Shown here in pieces: positions 17,299-27,700 of a DNA stretch of 64,000 bases. This stretch comes from Aquimarina sp. AU58 (lineage in GTDB: Bacteria; Bacteroidota; Bacteroidia; Flavobacteriales; Flavobacteriaceae), in NCBI RefSeq assembly GCF_900312745.1, contig NZ_OMPD01000014.1, positions 2,294,001-2,358,000 on the forward strand. The letters are read 5' to 3'. The number at the start of each line of letters is the position of its first letter. Position 1 is the first letter of the stretch. The translations under genes were made by a program, and so were the position numbers. Under the pieces are notes generated by a model. That model worked only from the letters and a program-made list of their open reading frames with translations. It ran no database searches and was not told the DNA's origin.

Positions 17299-17838
17299 CT
17301 ATACTTCTAATACCTGTTTTAGTTTATTGATACAAATTCTATTTCTCGTTTTAACTGTTCCCAAAGGGATATCAAGTTTTTCTGCAGTCTCTTTTTGTGT
17401 AAATCCTTTAAAAAATAACAAGTCTATTACTTTTATACAAAGAGGTTCTAACGCGGCTATATATTTTTTAATTCCTATACTATCTATTTTACTGGTAAAA
17501 TTAGTCTTGTCTTCTAGTATATCTACGAAATAATCGGCAGTAAGGTTTTGCGAAGCGTTCTTGAAATTTTTAGAACGGGTTTTATCAATGGCAGCATTAC
17601 GGGCTATATTAAGAATCCAGGTAAAAAACCGTCCTTTTTTCTCAGAGTAAGAATTTGCATTATTCCATATTTTTATAAACACATCCTGTAACACTTCTTC
17701 AGATAACACTTGGTCTCTTAATATATTATGAATAATACCAAAGACATTTTCAGAATACATATCATAAATACTTTTAAAAGCTGCTTGGTTTTTATGTTGC
17801 AAAGCTATAATAAGTTCTGTAGGTTGCATTCTATTCAT
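17299..17838 (-). CDS. ECF-type sigma-70 factor
   Basis: About 179 aa from the start at 17838 (MNRMQPTEL); the ORF extends to 17883, but family members start at the LIIALQHKN helix and the extra 15 residues look non-native. Region 2 (FKSIYDMYSENVFGIIHNIL to FTWILNIARNAAIDKTRSK) and region 4 (CIKVIDLLFFKGFTQKETAEKLDIPLGTVKTRNR) are complete. It directs RNA polymerase to a stress or envelope regulon and is paired with the RskA-type anti-sigma factor 6 bp downstream. A recurring upstream element lies at 18307-18398, some 470 bp upstream. Confidence 0.9.
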   Translation of the reverse strand: MNRMQPTELIIALQHKNQAAFKSIYDMYSENVFGIIHNILRDQVLSEEVLQDVFIKIWNNANSYSEKKGRFFTWILNIARNAAIDKTRSKNFKNASQNLTADYFVDILEDKTNFTSKIDSIGIKKYIAALEPLCIKVIDLLFFKGFTQKETAEKLDIPLGTVKTRNRICINKLKQVLEV

Positions 17839-17883
17839 AAACAATTGATTATTGAAAGTACTATTTTTCATCGACCAAAACAA

Positions 17884-18746
17884 AAGAAGTTATCAAAAGC
17901 TAACTTTTTTATTATTATATACATATAACCCGTTGTGCATTTTAATTAAAATTCGTTAGCTTAATGAATGTTATCAAGTTTAGATAATAAAGAACTTACT
18001 AGAAACACTGTTCTTGACATCTACCTAGCACAAAAGATTTTTTTGATAAAAAACATCAATACTGTTCGAAACAATTATTTTATATACAACGGGTTTAATT
18101 TAATAAATGTGCATATCCGTTTTAGCTCTCTGGTAAGCAAGTTCTCTATTTTTAACCCCTTGTTAGTTTATAAAATATGCTTTCAGAAAACTGTTTCCAC
18201 TTAAAAGATTATAAAAACAATAGTTAAGTATCTAAACGGATATACAATTTGAATATATCATGAAGCGAACATATATATTCTGTACTAAAATAGTTATATA
18301 GTGCTGGTATGTCTAAGTGAAATACCCTAAAAAAAATGATTTTAGCCGTTGAATCAAGTTTTTTTTTGAATATAAACGATGGATTTCGGTTTGAATACAA
18401 AAATGATAAATATAGTAGCTCAATTAATTTACATTTTGCTATAAAAAAGCTAATATAACCAAACGAGTTACCTGTTTTTTATAATTAATTATTCTATAAC
18501 AGTATAAAGAAAAAAGCACTGATATAGATATTTTGTTATAGCATCTAAGGAGTATTATAATGTTAGTTTTTATACTGGAATTATCCCCGTAATACCTATT
18601 TCTAAATGGTGTTTACCAGAAGTATGTGGTATGGTTTTAATACAAGTGTACGTTTACTTCTGCAGAAAAAACCATGATTGGTTACAACTCATTCTTCAAA
18701 ATTCATTAAAAAAGATTAAAAGTGATTTAGCAGAAGGATAAAAAAA
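17884..18746. other. Long intergenic region with inverted repeats
   Basis: No convincing gene in about 860 bp. It contains inverted copies of AACCCGTTGT (about 17928 and 18087) roughly 170 bp apart with a small hairpin (AAGAAC/GTTCTT) near the middle. A second inverted pair is based on ATATCCGTTT (about 18112 and 18235). The recurring element g also lies here. Confidence 0.45.
18307..18398 (-). promoter_or_regulatory. Recurring upstream element, copy g
   Basis: Minus strand: CATCGTTTAT, A-run, CTTGATTCAACGGCTAAAAT, then TTTTTTTAGGGTATTTCA and CTTAGACATA. It is one of the best-conserved copies and lies in the region upstream of the sigma factor gene. Confidence 0.5.
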
Positions 18747-18777
18747 TTTCCGCCAATATCAATATTTGACGGAAATC
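18747..18777 (-). terminator. Intrinsic terminator of the lipocalin-like gene
   Basis: Stem ATTTCCGTCAAATATTGATA / ATTGGCGGAAAT (minus strand), followed by a T-run, 37 bp after the stop at 18814. Confidence 0.8.
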
Positions 18778-18813
18778 ATTCTATAATACTATAGCTTCTA
18801 AACTACCTGTAAC

Positions 18814-19218
18814 TTATTCTTTTTTGAAAGTGATAGTACTAGTCCCCTCCGGATCTTTTTTAGATAGAATCAATTTACTGCTATCTAAATTCACAATGGT
18901 CATGTCTTCACTTTTCTTTTCATCTGTTGTGGTGAGTGTTTTTCCATCTTCAGAGATACTCCAAGTTCCTTTTGTTTCCTTTTTCCCCATAGGCATAAGA
19001 GCTACAAAAGTTTTATCTTCTTTGAACTCGAAAGACATTTTTCCTATAAGTGCTTCTTTCATAACATCAGCAAACTCTTTCATTTCTTTATCAGCTCCTT
19101 CCATTTGATATTCGATATCACTTGCAACCCACTTTCCTTTTATAGCTTCATCATTAGATTTTGATCCACAAGATATCGCTAGTAATGTAACAAATGTTAT
19201 TAATAATATTTTTTTCAT
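18814..19218 (-). CDS. Lipocalin-like lipoprotein
   Basis: 134 aa. Signal peptide with lipobox at Cys17 (LLAISC). The mature domain follows the Bacteroidota lipocalin-like pattern: IKGKWVASDIEY at the start, a FEFKEDKTFVAL strand, KGTWSISEDGKTLTTT, and closing LILSKKDPEGTSTITFKK. Such small beta-barrel lipoproteins are common and their ligands unknown. Single gene with its own upstream element (19428-19510) and terminator. Confidence 0.8.
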   Translation of the reverse strand: MKKILLITFVTLLAISCGSKSNDEAIKGKWVASDIEYQMEGADKEMKEFADVMKEALIGKMSFEFKEDKTFVALMPMGKKETKGTWSISEDGKTLTTTDEKKSEDMTIVNLDSSKLILSKKDPEGTSTITFKKE

Positions 19219-19427
19219 AATTTGATTTTTAATTCTATTTAATTTATGTGTAATACTTGGTACTTTTTGGTTATATATTAGAAGCTATTTGTTACTATTA
19301 ATTTCTTTCTGTATCTATATATTTATCTCGACGAGGCTTCTCATAGTCCCGAGTGCTAAATTATAATCGTTTGAAATAGATGGGATGAAAAAAATAGATG
19401 GGGCAAGGTAGTCATAGGACTCTATAA

Positions 19428-19510
19428 TGTCTAAGTTTAATGTCCTGAAAAAACAACTAATAGCCGTTTAATTGAATGTTTTTTAAAATATAAACGATGG
19501 ATTTATGAAC
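19428..19510 (-). promoter_or_regulatory. Recurring upstream element, copy h
   Basis: Minus strand: CATCGTTTAT, A-run, CATTCAATTAAACGGCTAT, then GTTTTTTCAGGACATTAA and CTTAGACATTA. It lies about 210-290 bp upstream of the lipocalin-like gene. Apart from the terminator at 19571, the 19219-19700 gap holds no gene. Confidence 0.5.
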
Positions 19511-19570
19511 GAATAAAATCTATTGTACTTTTTGTGTAAATAGTATTAAGTCTATTCATTTAAAGTAGAA

Positions 19571-19604
19571 AAAAGCGTTAAAATGACTCAGTTTTAACGC
19601 TTTT
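19571..19604. terminator. Bidirectional terminator hairpin
   Basis: Perfect 13-bp arms AAAAGCGTTAAAA and TTTTAACGCTTTT with an 8-base loop, flanked by A- and T-runs. It lies 3' of the LRR pseudogene on the minus strand. Confidence 0.75.
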
Positions 19605-19700
19605 TTGTGAAAGCTTAATAATATTTACTTAGCTATATGAATTAGCTTTACCTCAAAGTTTGTATCTATGAAGTCAGTCATTTGACTACTTCCTTTTAAT

Positions 19701-19957
19701 TTAATCACATACACTTTTAAATTGAGCTCCAGGATCTTTGGTCCAGTCGTTAATATAAGACGCAGAAGGGTCATCTACTTGTATACATAATGTAGACGCA
19801 TTATTTTGTATAAGTACATTATTCTTTTCTAAATTGGCAGTAGCACCATTTTTAAGATTTAAAAAAGTTAACCGATTGCCTTAAGCAATCAGCTTTTCTA
19901 AAGCACTATTAGTACTAAGATTTAGTTCTGTTAGTAAAAGATCATTACAGGATAATG
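19701..19957 (-). pseudogene. 3' remnant of a leucine-rich-repeat surface protein
   Basis: One minus-strand frame reads LLLTELNLSTNSALEKLIA, a stop, GNRLTFLNLKNG, then CIQVDDPSASYINDWTKDPG and a terminal CD before TAA at 19701. This matches the C-terminal LRR and cap region of flavobacterial secreted LRR proteins. The internal stop (TAA at 19881-19883) replaces the Ser codon TCA expected in the repeat. The upstream part is lost where the truncated transposase begins, at about 19958. No start codon remains, so it is non-functional. Confidence 0.7.
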
Positions 19958-19960
19958 TGT

Positions 19961-20695
19961 TTAAAACTTCACATGTTATATGATACCCATACAACAACCC
20001 CTACTTATATTGATATAACAGCTTCCAATATCAATGATATCAATATAGGGAGAGAGCTACCTATACAACTCAATGCCACATATGTTTTTGATAAAGGTTA
20101 TACCGATTATAATTGGTGGTTTTCAATCTATAAAAAACAATCATTTTTTGTCACAAGGTTTAAAAAGAATGCAGCTACTCATATCATTGAAGAACTTCCC
20201 ATAAACAAATCAGATACGCAGCTTGTTTTAGCTGATCAGAAAGTTATTTTTAAAAATAAAACTCCACGGGGAGGGAAAATTAATCAATACACGGCTCCAT
20301 TGAGGAAAATAACAATTAAAAGAGATAATAAGAATACACCTTTGGTCATAGCTACCAATGATTTTAACAAAAGCGCCGGTGAGATTGCTTCCCTTTACAA
20401 AAAAAGATGGGATATCGAATTGTTTTTCAAGTGGATAAAGCAAAACTTAAAAATCAAAAGGTTTATTGGAACAAGCCTAAACGCAGTGAAAACACAAGTT
20501 TATACAGCTATAATAACGTACTTACTGTCTTTAAAGTTGCAAAAACTCAAAGAAAATACTATGCCTTTTTACTTGTTTTTAGAAAAGCTATCTGCTTTGT
20601 TATTCGTCCCCGTTACATTGATCAAAAATGATGAACACAGCCAGAAAAAAGAGGATCAACTATTAATAAAAAAACAATTGAATTTTAGTTGGTAG
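19961..20695 (+). pseudogene. Truncated IS4-family transposase
   Basis: About 245 aa of DDE transposase without the N-terminal third. Visible are the second catalytic Asp block (YVFDKGYTDYNWW) and the IS4 YREK signature in YKKRWDIELFFKWIKQ (Tyr, Arg, Glu, Lys correctly spaced). The DNA-binding N terminus and first Asp are missing: the frame runs directly into LRR-gene sequence, so the ATG at 19955 is accidental. No terminal inverted repeats of the insertion sequence are recognisable. Inactive remnant. Confidence 0.8.
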
Positions 20696-20710
20696 ATTTA
20701 TTCCGGACAG

Positions 20711-20806
20711 TAGTGAGCCTACGTTGGAATGACAAAACCCCACAAAGAATAATTAAAAGCCCTCTTTTTAACATGTATTAATCTTAAATGTGTTTGCCCT
20801 GCTTCG
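20711..20806 (+). repeat. Inverted 95-bp repeat, right copy
   Basis: Reverse-complement partner of 15645-15745 (shared GCCTACG, TGGAATGACAAAACCC, CCTCTTTTTAA, ATCTTAAAT, CCCTGCTT). It directly follows the transposase remnant. Confidence 0.7.
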
Positions 20807-20860
20807 ACAGGGGCTCAGTGTGACACATTGAGCGCAATTGATATTATTTAGATCAAAAAA

Positions 20861-20896
20861 TTAAGGCTCTGATCAATTAATTGATCAGAGCCTTAA
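20861..20896. terminator. Perfect 36-bp palindrome, terminator
   Basis: Arms TTAAGGCTCTGATCAATT and their exact complement without a loop, 62 bp after the stop of the gene ending at 20959 on the minus strand. Confidence 0.75.
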
Positions 20897-20958
20897 TAGC
20901 ACATTTGTTGGAGTAATCTTATGTTCTTGAAAAATTCACTACCTTCTTTTTCATTTAT

Positions 20959-21627
20959 TTACTTTACCGTAAAGCTAGTTTTTGATTTTGCCTTATTACC
21001 AGCACTATCTATAACATCTACTTCTACATAGTACAATTTACCAGAGATAAGTGGTATAGCTTTAATACTGGTTCCTGTTTCATTTTCTTTATATAGAGCA
21101 GGCGGGTTTTTATCTAATAAATAAATATCATAATGTGTTATATCTCCATCCAGATCTACAGCGTTCCAGGATAAATCAATAGAACCATCATTATTATCTT
21201 TTATGGTTATCTCTGCAGGAAAAGGAACATGAGTGGTTATCACTTTTCCCTGAGTATAAAAATTCCAGACTTCACTAGTAGCTTCTTTGCCATCTATAAT
21301 AGATGATACAGCCCAATTATATTGAGTGCCAAGAGATAACCCTAGAGAGGTTAGAGTATCTGTTGTTACAGTTTCTATGGTTTCTCCAGAAGACTGTTTA
21401 GTAACTATTAGTTTATAACTGGTAGCATTTAGATCTTCAGACCACTCAAAAGGAATAGTAATCATATCAGAACCTACAATTTCTCCTTCCTGGCATATTT
21501 GATTATTATTCGGAAAGATTAGGTCAACTGCTATAGGCTCTACCGGAGGTGGAGCATCATCATCATCAGAGCATGAAAAAAAGACTAAAACAGCTATTAA
21601 GGTTAAAAATTTATTTAGATATCTCAT
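20959..21627 (-). CDS. Lipoprotein with two fibronectin type III-like domains
   Basis: 222 aa. Lipobox at Cys19 (LVFFSC) followed by an Asp-rich linker. Residues about 35-130 (FEWSEDLNATSYKLIVTKQ, LGTQYNWAVSSI) and 140-222 (DGSIDLSWNAVDLDGDITHYDIYL, GKLYYVEVDVID) are FN3-like beta sandwiches. It is probably surface-exposed and binding. It starts 3 bp downstream of the 1005-aa beta-helix protein, so both are made from one transcript and may interact at the surface. Confidence 0.8.
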   Translation of the reverse strand: MRYLNKFLTLIAVLVFFSCSDDDDAPPPVEPIAVDLIFPNNNQICQEGEIVGSDMITIPFEWSEDLNATSYKLIVTKQSSGETIETVTTDTLTSLGLSLGTQYNWAVSSIIDGKEATSEVWNFYTQGKVITTHVPFPAEITIKDNNDGSIDLSWNAVDLDGDITHYDIYLLDKNPPALYKENETGTSIKAIPLISGKLYYVEVDVIDSAGNKAKSKTSFTVK

Positions 21628-21630
21628 TTT

Positions 21631-24600
21631 TTATTTTTTAATTGTTTTAAAAGTTGTTATTGGGTTATTGGGTGCTATAATAGAAACAAAGTACAATCCA
21701 CTGGGGATATTGTTAAAACTGACCTCTGCTTTTCCATTATGTATAGGTAAAGTAACTTTTTTCACAAGTAACCCAGCTGGATTTAGTATTCTCACAGTTA
21801 CAGGGGTTGTACCCAATAATCCTTCAACATACATTTGATCAGTTACAAGGGTAGGATAGGCAACAATAGGAGCAAAAACAATACTTTCTTTAAAGATTCC
21901 CTGGCAATCTGATTTACCCATTATTTGTATTTGATTAATACCTGTCTGTAATGGGATTTGAATATTTTGAGGTGCTGTAGTTTCAAATAGAAAGAAGTAT
22001 GATTTTCTATTAACTATGGCCTCATATGACTTACTTCCTGCGACTTGGTAGGCTACAGTTTTGGTCTCATTTTTTATTCCTTGTGCTTTTACGACAAGGT
22101 CTTCATAAGCAGCGATAGTTATCTCATAACATTGCTCATAATCAGGGTAGCTATCTATCGTTAAGCATGCCTGATAAGAGTTTTTTACGAGTTTTTCTAA
22201 TGAAAAAGGAGTGTTTTTATTTATGGTTGTGTGTATTGGTATACTCAAAGAGCTTCCGGTAACGGTAAGGTTGAAATTATAAGAAACATTTTGATCGATA
22301 GTCATCTCAAAACTACCATTGGCTACGCTGGGACAAGTAGCATTTTGTATTTGTATTTGTATATCGCTTACCTTGATATTGGGTTGTGGGTCTATACTCA
22401 CTTTTATGGTTATTGTTGCCTGATCTTTATCACCATCCTTATCTGTAATCTCATAGGTTAAGCCATCTGTACCGGTATATCCTGGATTAGGGGTATATCT
22501 TATGGTATCATCTTCAGGGGTGTTAGTACCATTGGTATTAACGGTTGCAATACCGTTGGCGGGATCACTAACAATAACTATTGGTTTAGAGTTGTGCCCA
22601 TTGGCCCCAAAACTATCGTTGGATACTACATTAAGAACATTATCATTACTGTCTTTTTGTACAGCAAAATTATCATCTCTTGCTATAGGCATGTCATCAA
22701 CAGGAGTGCTGTTTACGGTTATAGTGACTTTTGCGGTGTCTTTATCTCCATCCACATCCATGATCTCATAAGAGAACGTATCTGAGCCACTAAACCCTGG
22801 TTTGGGAGTATAATTTATAGTATCGTCTGTAGGATTGTCTGGAGTACCATTGTTATTAACAGTTGCAGTGCCATTGGTTGGGTTACTTACCAAAGTTATA
22901 GCTCCAGAACTAGGTCCATCTGTACCAAAATTGTCATTTTTTAGTACATTGATAGGATTGTCGTTACTGTCTTGTTCTACGGTTGTGGTATCGTTTCTTG
23001 CAATTGGAGAACTGTTAGGAGGTGTCCCATCATTAAATTCGAAAGCACCAATATCTTCTGCCACTCCACTAGGCCGGGAAGTACCTATAAAATCTTTTGC
23101 AATATCCTCTCCAAAATCTGCTCGAAACTTATCATAGATACTTGTTAAGAGAGCCCCGGCATCAATTACAGGAGAACCATCTAGAGGCATTAGATTTACA
23201 TTAAGTTTGGCATCTCCTTCTAGGTTGTCCTTAGCAAATGGATCTTGATTTAACTCATTGGCACTGTCATATCGTGTACCATCGAAGCGCATAGAAAGAC
23301 TTCCTTCTACAAAATTGTTGTTCACTGTTAATACAGAAGGACCGCAACCCGTGAGATCAACTTGTCTTCCTCCAACGTCTTTAAATAAGTTATTGATGAC
23401 CGAAAGGTTATCAGGTTCGCATCCCCAGGCTCTGATACCTACATTATTTATTCTTGTAAATGTATTGCTTATGATAGAGATAATACGATGCTCTTTGGCG
23501 TCAATTTGTACACCCACATCTAAATCTTTAAAAATGTTGCCTATTAACCATACATCTTGTGTTCCTTCGCAACGAAGACCTGTAGTACTATCACGAAATT
23601 CATTATACAAAAAATAGATGTTTCTGGGGCCTTCATTGGTGGCGTCATTAAAACCAGTACTACCAACAACGCAAGCATCACCATTTGATGTAGCTGAAGA
23701 TTGATACCCATAGAAAACATTTTGCGAAACGACCACATCTCTAACCGATTTCAGATCTACAGCGTTTTCGCGATCATTATGCATTTTGTTTCCTCCTATG
23801 TATACATGATGAGGAGGATTGGTATTACACTTGTGACAAGCTTGAAATGAGTCTCCATTATTATTATAAGTTTCATTATATAATATCCATACATGATGTG
23901 ATCCAGAACTAGCTTGAAATGCATGAGAATCTTTATCATTGTTGCGGATATTGTTATATACCTTACTATCCTGTATAAGTACATCATGACCAGAGATGGA
24001 TACTACCGGGTTAAAATCGATAAACGCATTTATTGGGTTGGATACTTCTACATTTCTAAAAGAGAAAAAATTTGCTGTAATAGAGTGGCGGGATTTATGA
24101 AAAAATTTCAAGTTTTCAACAATAGCATATTGTCCTTCCCAAGTGATATCTCTTCGATTACCTCTACCATCAAAAAGAATCTGTCCTAATCCTTTTATGA
24201 TTACCGGGTTACTTGCGGTTCCTTCTAATTTAATAACAGCATTATTAGGGATATCATAAGGGCCACCAGAAATTTCGACCACGTCTCCTGCGTTGAAAGT
24301 AACTGTTCTTCGACCTTTAAATAAGTCACACAAAGGTCGAGCAGCAGAGCCATCACTATTACTACAATTTGGATTTGTATTGTCTACATAAATGGTTGGG
24401 GAGACATTAGAGTCAAAATTCCACCCAAAAGTAGGAGTGGGGATACCTATTGGTAGTTCTCTATCAGCTCTTATACTGCTTCGACTTGCTTTGATTGTGC
24501 TTGTTTGGCATATATCATCTGTAGCTGTTTCACAGATAGTATCTCGATTGCTCCCTTCTAACTGTTCATTAATAGGAACTTTTATAGTAAAGGTACTTAT

Positions 24601-24648
24601 CCCAATAAGCAACGGAATAAATAAAGTTTTTAAAAATTGTGTATACAT
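21631..24648 (-). CDS. T9SS-exported beta-helix protein with Big_9 repeats
   Basis: 1005 aa. N-terminal signal region (MYTQFLKTLFIPLLIGISTF). Residues about 90-440 form a right-handed parallel beta-helix of the choice-of-anchor Q type (PTIYVDNTNPNCSNSDGSA at its start, DIGAFEF at its end, repeated N-x-F and N-x-I turns). Two cadherin-like Big_9 repeats follow at about 545-645 and 652-750 (pattern PIARND, NVLKNDNFG, DTINYTPKPGFSGSDTFSYE, DGDKDTAKVTITV), then a linker domain and a type A T9SS sorting domain (about 925-1005, ending GLYFVSIIAPNN, TFKTIKK). The beta-helix suggests polysaccharide binding or lyase-type activity; no catalytic residues could be assigned. Confidence 0.85.
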   Translation of the reverse strand: MYTQFLKTLFIPLLIGISTFTIKVPINEQLEGSNRDTICETATDDICQTSTIKASRSSIRADRELPIGIPTPTFGWNFDSNVSPTIYVDNTNPNCSNSDGSAARPLCDLFKGRRTVTFNAGDVVEISGGPYDIPNNAVIKLEGTASNPVIIKGLGQILFDGRGNRRDITWEGQYAIVENLKFFHKSRHSITANFFSFRNVEVSNPINAFIDFNPVVSISGHDVLIQDSKVYNNIRNNDKDSHAFQASSGSHHVWILYNETYNNNGDSFQACHKCNTNPPHHVYIGGNKMHNDRENAVDLKSVRDVVVSQNVFYGYQSSATSNGDACVVGSTGFNDATNEGPRNIYFLYNEFRDSTTGLRCEGTQDVWLIGNIFKDLDVGVQIDAKEHRIISIISNTFTRINNVGIRAWGCEPDNLSVINNLFKDVGGRQVDLTGCGPSVLTVNNNFVEGSLSMRFDGTRYDSANELNQDPFAKDNLEGDAKLNVNLMPLDGSPVIDAGALLTSIYDKFRADFGEDIAKDFIGTSRPSGVAEDIGAFEFNDGTPPNSSPIARNDTTTVEQDSNDNPINVLKNDNFGTDGPSSGAITLVSNPTNGTATVNNNGTPDNPTDDTINYTPKPGFSGSDTFSYEIMDVDGDKDTAKVTITVNSTPVDDMPIARDDNFAVQKDSNDNVLNVVSNDSFGANGHNSKPIVIVSDPANGIATVNTNGTNTPEDDTIRYTPNPGYTGTDGLTYEITDKDGDKDQATITIKVSIDPQPNIKVSDIQIQIQNATCPSVANGSFEMTIDQNVSYNFNLTVTGSSLSIPIHTTINKNTPFSLEKLVKNSYQACLTIDSYPDYEQCYEITIAAYEDLVVKAQGIKNETKTVAYQVAGSKSYEAIVNRKSYFFLFETTAPQNIQIPLQTGINQIQIMGKSDCQGIFKESIVFAPIVAYPTLVTDQMYVEGLLGTTPVTVRILNPAGLLVKKVTLPIHNGKAEVSFNNIPSGLYFVSIIAPNNPITTFKTIKK

Positions 24649-24742
24649 AATTGAAGGTTTTTACGTTTTGGAGTAAGTGCCTGTATTGATATAGCCTAGA
24701 AAATTGTAAAAAGCTATTTTCTTACTTTATATATCTAAATGA

Positions 24743-27700
24743 TTATTCTTTGACCACTTTAAAAGTAGGTGCTGCTCCCGAGTCCAAACGAAGATTGATA
24801 TAATAGGTTCCATTGGCTAGTGCGCTAAGATCAATTTCTATTAGTTGTTGATTCGTGAAAGTTCTTAGGTTATAAATTTTAGCTCCTTTTGAATCATAGA
24901 CACGATATGTTCCTGATCGTTCTACTCTAAAATCTATATGTGTTATACCCGAAGTAGGATTTGGTGTGATGACAGCAACAGGAAAAGAAGTTTCTTTAGT
25001 AATATTTACATATACTACAGCTTTATCGATCTCTCCCATAGCGTTGGTAATGGTATAGTCAAAAATGTCATCACCAAAAGCTTCAGGAAATGAAGTGTAC
25101 ATAACAAAATCATCAAATGGAGTCGTGGTATTATTGTCATTAAGAATTGCAACTCCTTTAAGAGGAAGTGTACTTCCCAAGGTAATCCCTTCATCACTGG
25201 GGCCAACATCTCCAAAATCATCTTTACCATAACCATTATCTTGCAGTACATTAATCATTTGAGGGCCACTATTCATTTCAAAAATCACAACATCATTTTG
25301 TGCTATAGGATTACTATTTACCCGAGTTATATTTATGATTACCGTTGCTGTGTCAGCATCTCCACTAGCATCTATGATTTGATAGATAAAACTATCTAAA
25401 CCAGCAAAATTTGGTAAAGGAGTGTATTCGATAGTATCATCAGTTGGGTCGGGGGTACCGTTATCATTTACAATAGCGGTCCCATTTGTTGCTGGGGTTA
25501 CTAGGGAAATTGGAACAGTGCCGGGCCCATCCCCACCAAAACTATCATTGATTAATACATCTATTGTAGTTGTTTCACTGTTTTCATCTATAAAAATAAT
25601 ATCATCTACAGCATTAGGCAGGTCATTAATAGGGGCAACTGTTATAGTTACTGTTGCTATATCTGTATCTCCATCAGCATCTGTGATTTGATAGGTAAAA
25701 GTATCTGTACCATTAAAATCTGGAGAAGGGGTATAGGTAATAGTGTCATCTGTAGGGTTATCTGGGGTGCTATTGTCATTTACAGTAGCGGTACCATTTG
25801 TAGGTGAAATTACCAGAGCAATAGGAACAGTACCAGGCCCATCTCCTCCAAAACTATCATTGACCAGTACATTTATTGTAGTTGTTCCACTGTCTTCATC
25901 TATAGTAACACTATCATTTACAGCATCGGGTAGATCATTAACAGGAGTAACTATTATTGTTACTATTGCTTCATCAATATCCCCACTAGCATCAGTAATA
26001 CTATAGCTAAATCTATCTGTACCATTAAAATTTGGAGAAGGAGTATAGGTAACGGTATCATCTGTAGGGTCATCCGGAGTGGCATTATCATTGATGGCTG
26101 CTGTTCCATTCTTAGGATCTATAGCACCAAAATCAATGGGTCCAATATCTGGCCCATCTCCTCCAAAGGTATCATTAGCTAATACATTTATAGTAGTTGC
26201 TCCACTGTCTTCATCTATAGTAACAATATCATCAACAGCATCGGGTAGATCATTCACAGGAGTTACCGTTATTGTTACAGTTGCTATATCTGTATTTCCG
26301 AGAGCATCTGTGATTTGATAGGTGAAACTATCCGTACCATTAAAATTAGGAGTGGGTATATAGTTAATCTGATCGTCTGTAGGGTCATTGAGAGTACCAC
26401 CATTATCTACAATAGCAGATCCATTTGTTGGTGTAGTAATCACTATAATACTTCCGGTATTAGGGCCATTGCTTCCAAAATCGTCATTAGCCAATACATT
26501 GAGAGTAACTCCTGGATTATCTTCATCTACAATAAAAGTATCATCTATAGCATCCAACACTCTTATTGTTGCAGTAACATTTATAGTTACGGTACCAGTA
26601 TCGGTATCTCCATCACTATCTGTAATTATATAATTAAACCGATCTGGCCCATTAAATCCGACATTTGGAGTGTATTCAAAATAATCATCGGTAGGGTCAG
26701 TAGGGGTACCATTATCATTATGGGTTACTGTTCCATTAGCAGGGAGTATTGCTCCCAAAATAATAGGTGCCGAATTCGGGCCATTTTTCCCAAAACTATC
26801 TGGGCCATTACCATTATCATTTAAGATGAAAATATCTGTAGCAGGACTATCTTGCGGGATAGTTATATCATCGTCTTGTGCTTCTGGTTTATCATCATCT
26901 ACTGTTATAACAACAGTAGCTTCATCAATATCTCCATCTGCATCTGTAATAATATATGTAAAGGTATCAATACCACCGAACCCTGGATTTGGGGTATAAG
27001 TAATAAAGTCATCTGTAGGGTCGGTAGGGGTGCCATTGTCGTTAATAATTGCTACCCCTCCTGTTGGTGAGGTTGAACCAAAAACAATACTTCCTGTATT
27101 GGGGCCATCTCCTCCAAAACTATCAGGTCCATTACCATTATCTAACAATACCATTATGTTGGTAGGTCCGCTACCGGGATCAATAGTAATAAGGTCATTT
27201 TGAGCTATCGGGAAAGAATCAGGAGGAGTAGGAGTGCCAAACTCTGCAGCACCAATATCATATTTGCTATTGAAGGGTCTATTTACCCCTTTCCAATCTT
27301 GGAAGGCTATTCCCATTTCTGATAACATTTCATTAATGCCGGGCATGAATCTGTCTACTTGGTCCTGGGTGAGGATATCAATCAATTCTGAAGTAGGTTG
27401 TAATGAGAAATCCTCTACACTGGCTAAATTAAAATCAGGGATTACTCCGGCTTCTCCATTAGTGTCATGCCCATAGGTTCTTCTCCAGGCATCTATACCG
27501 ATACGTTCCTGGGGACTGGCATTACCACAGCATTGAAATCTTAAGGTTGCAGGATCTCCTGTGTAGTAATTATAATCAAAAAGATTGACTTCATTTTTAG
27601 CCATTTTAACATTGACATCAGCTTTATCAATTACATTGCCTACCACTTGTGTAAAATCACCATTGGGTCTTATTACTCTAATCCCAAATCTTACGTCAGA

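Noticed and set aside
17968..18204. 78-aa plus-strand ORF
   Set aside because: Composition typical of AT-rich noncoding DNA and it spans inverted repeats.
26315..26824. 169-aa plus-strand ORF rich in Ser, Ile and Tyr
   Set aside because: Antisense of the Big_9 repeats; composition follows the repeat on the other strand.
24990..27222. Possible CRISPR-like array
   Set aside because: The regular repeats are coding Big_9 domains of about 310 bp, not short repeats with unique spacers. No cas genes are present.
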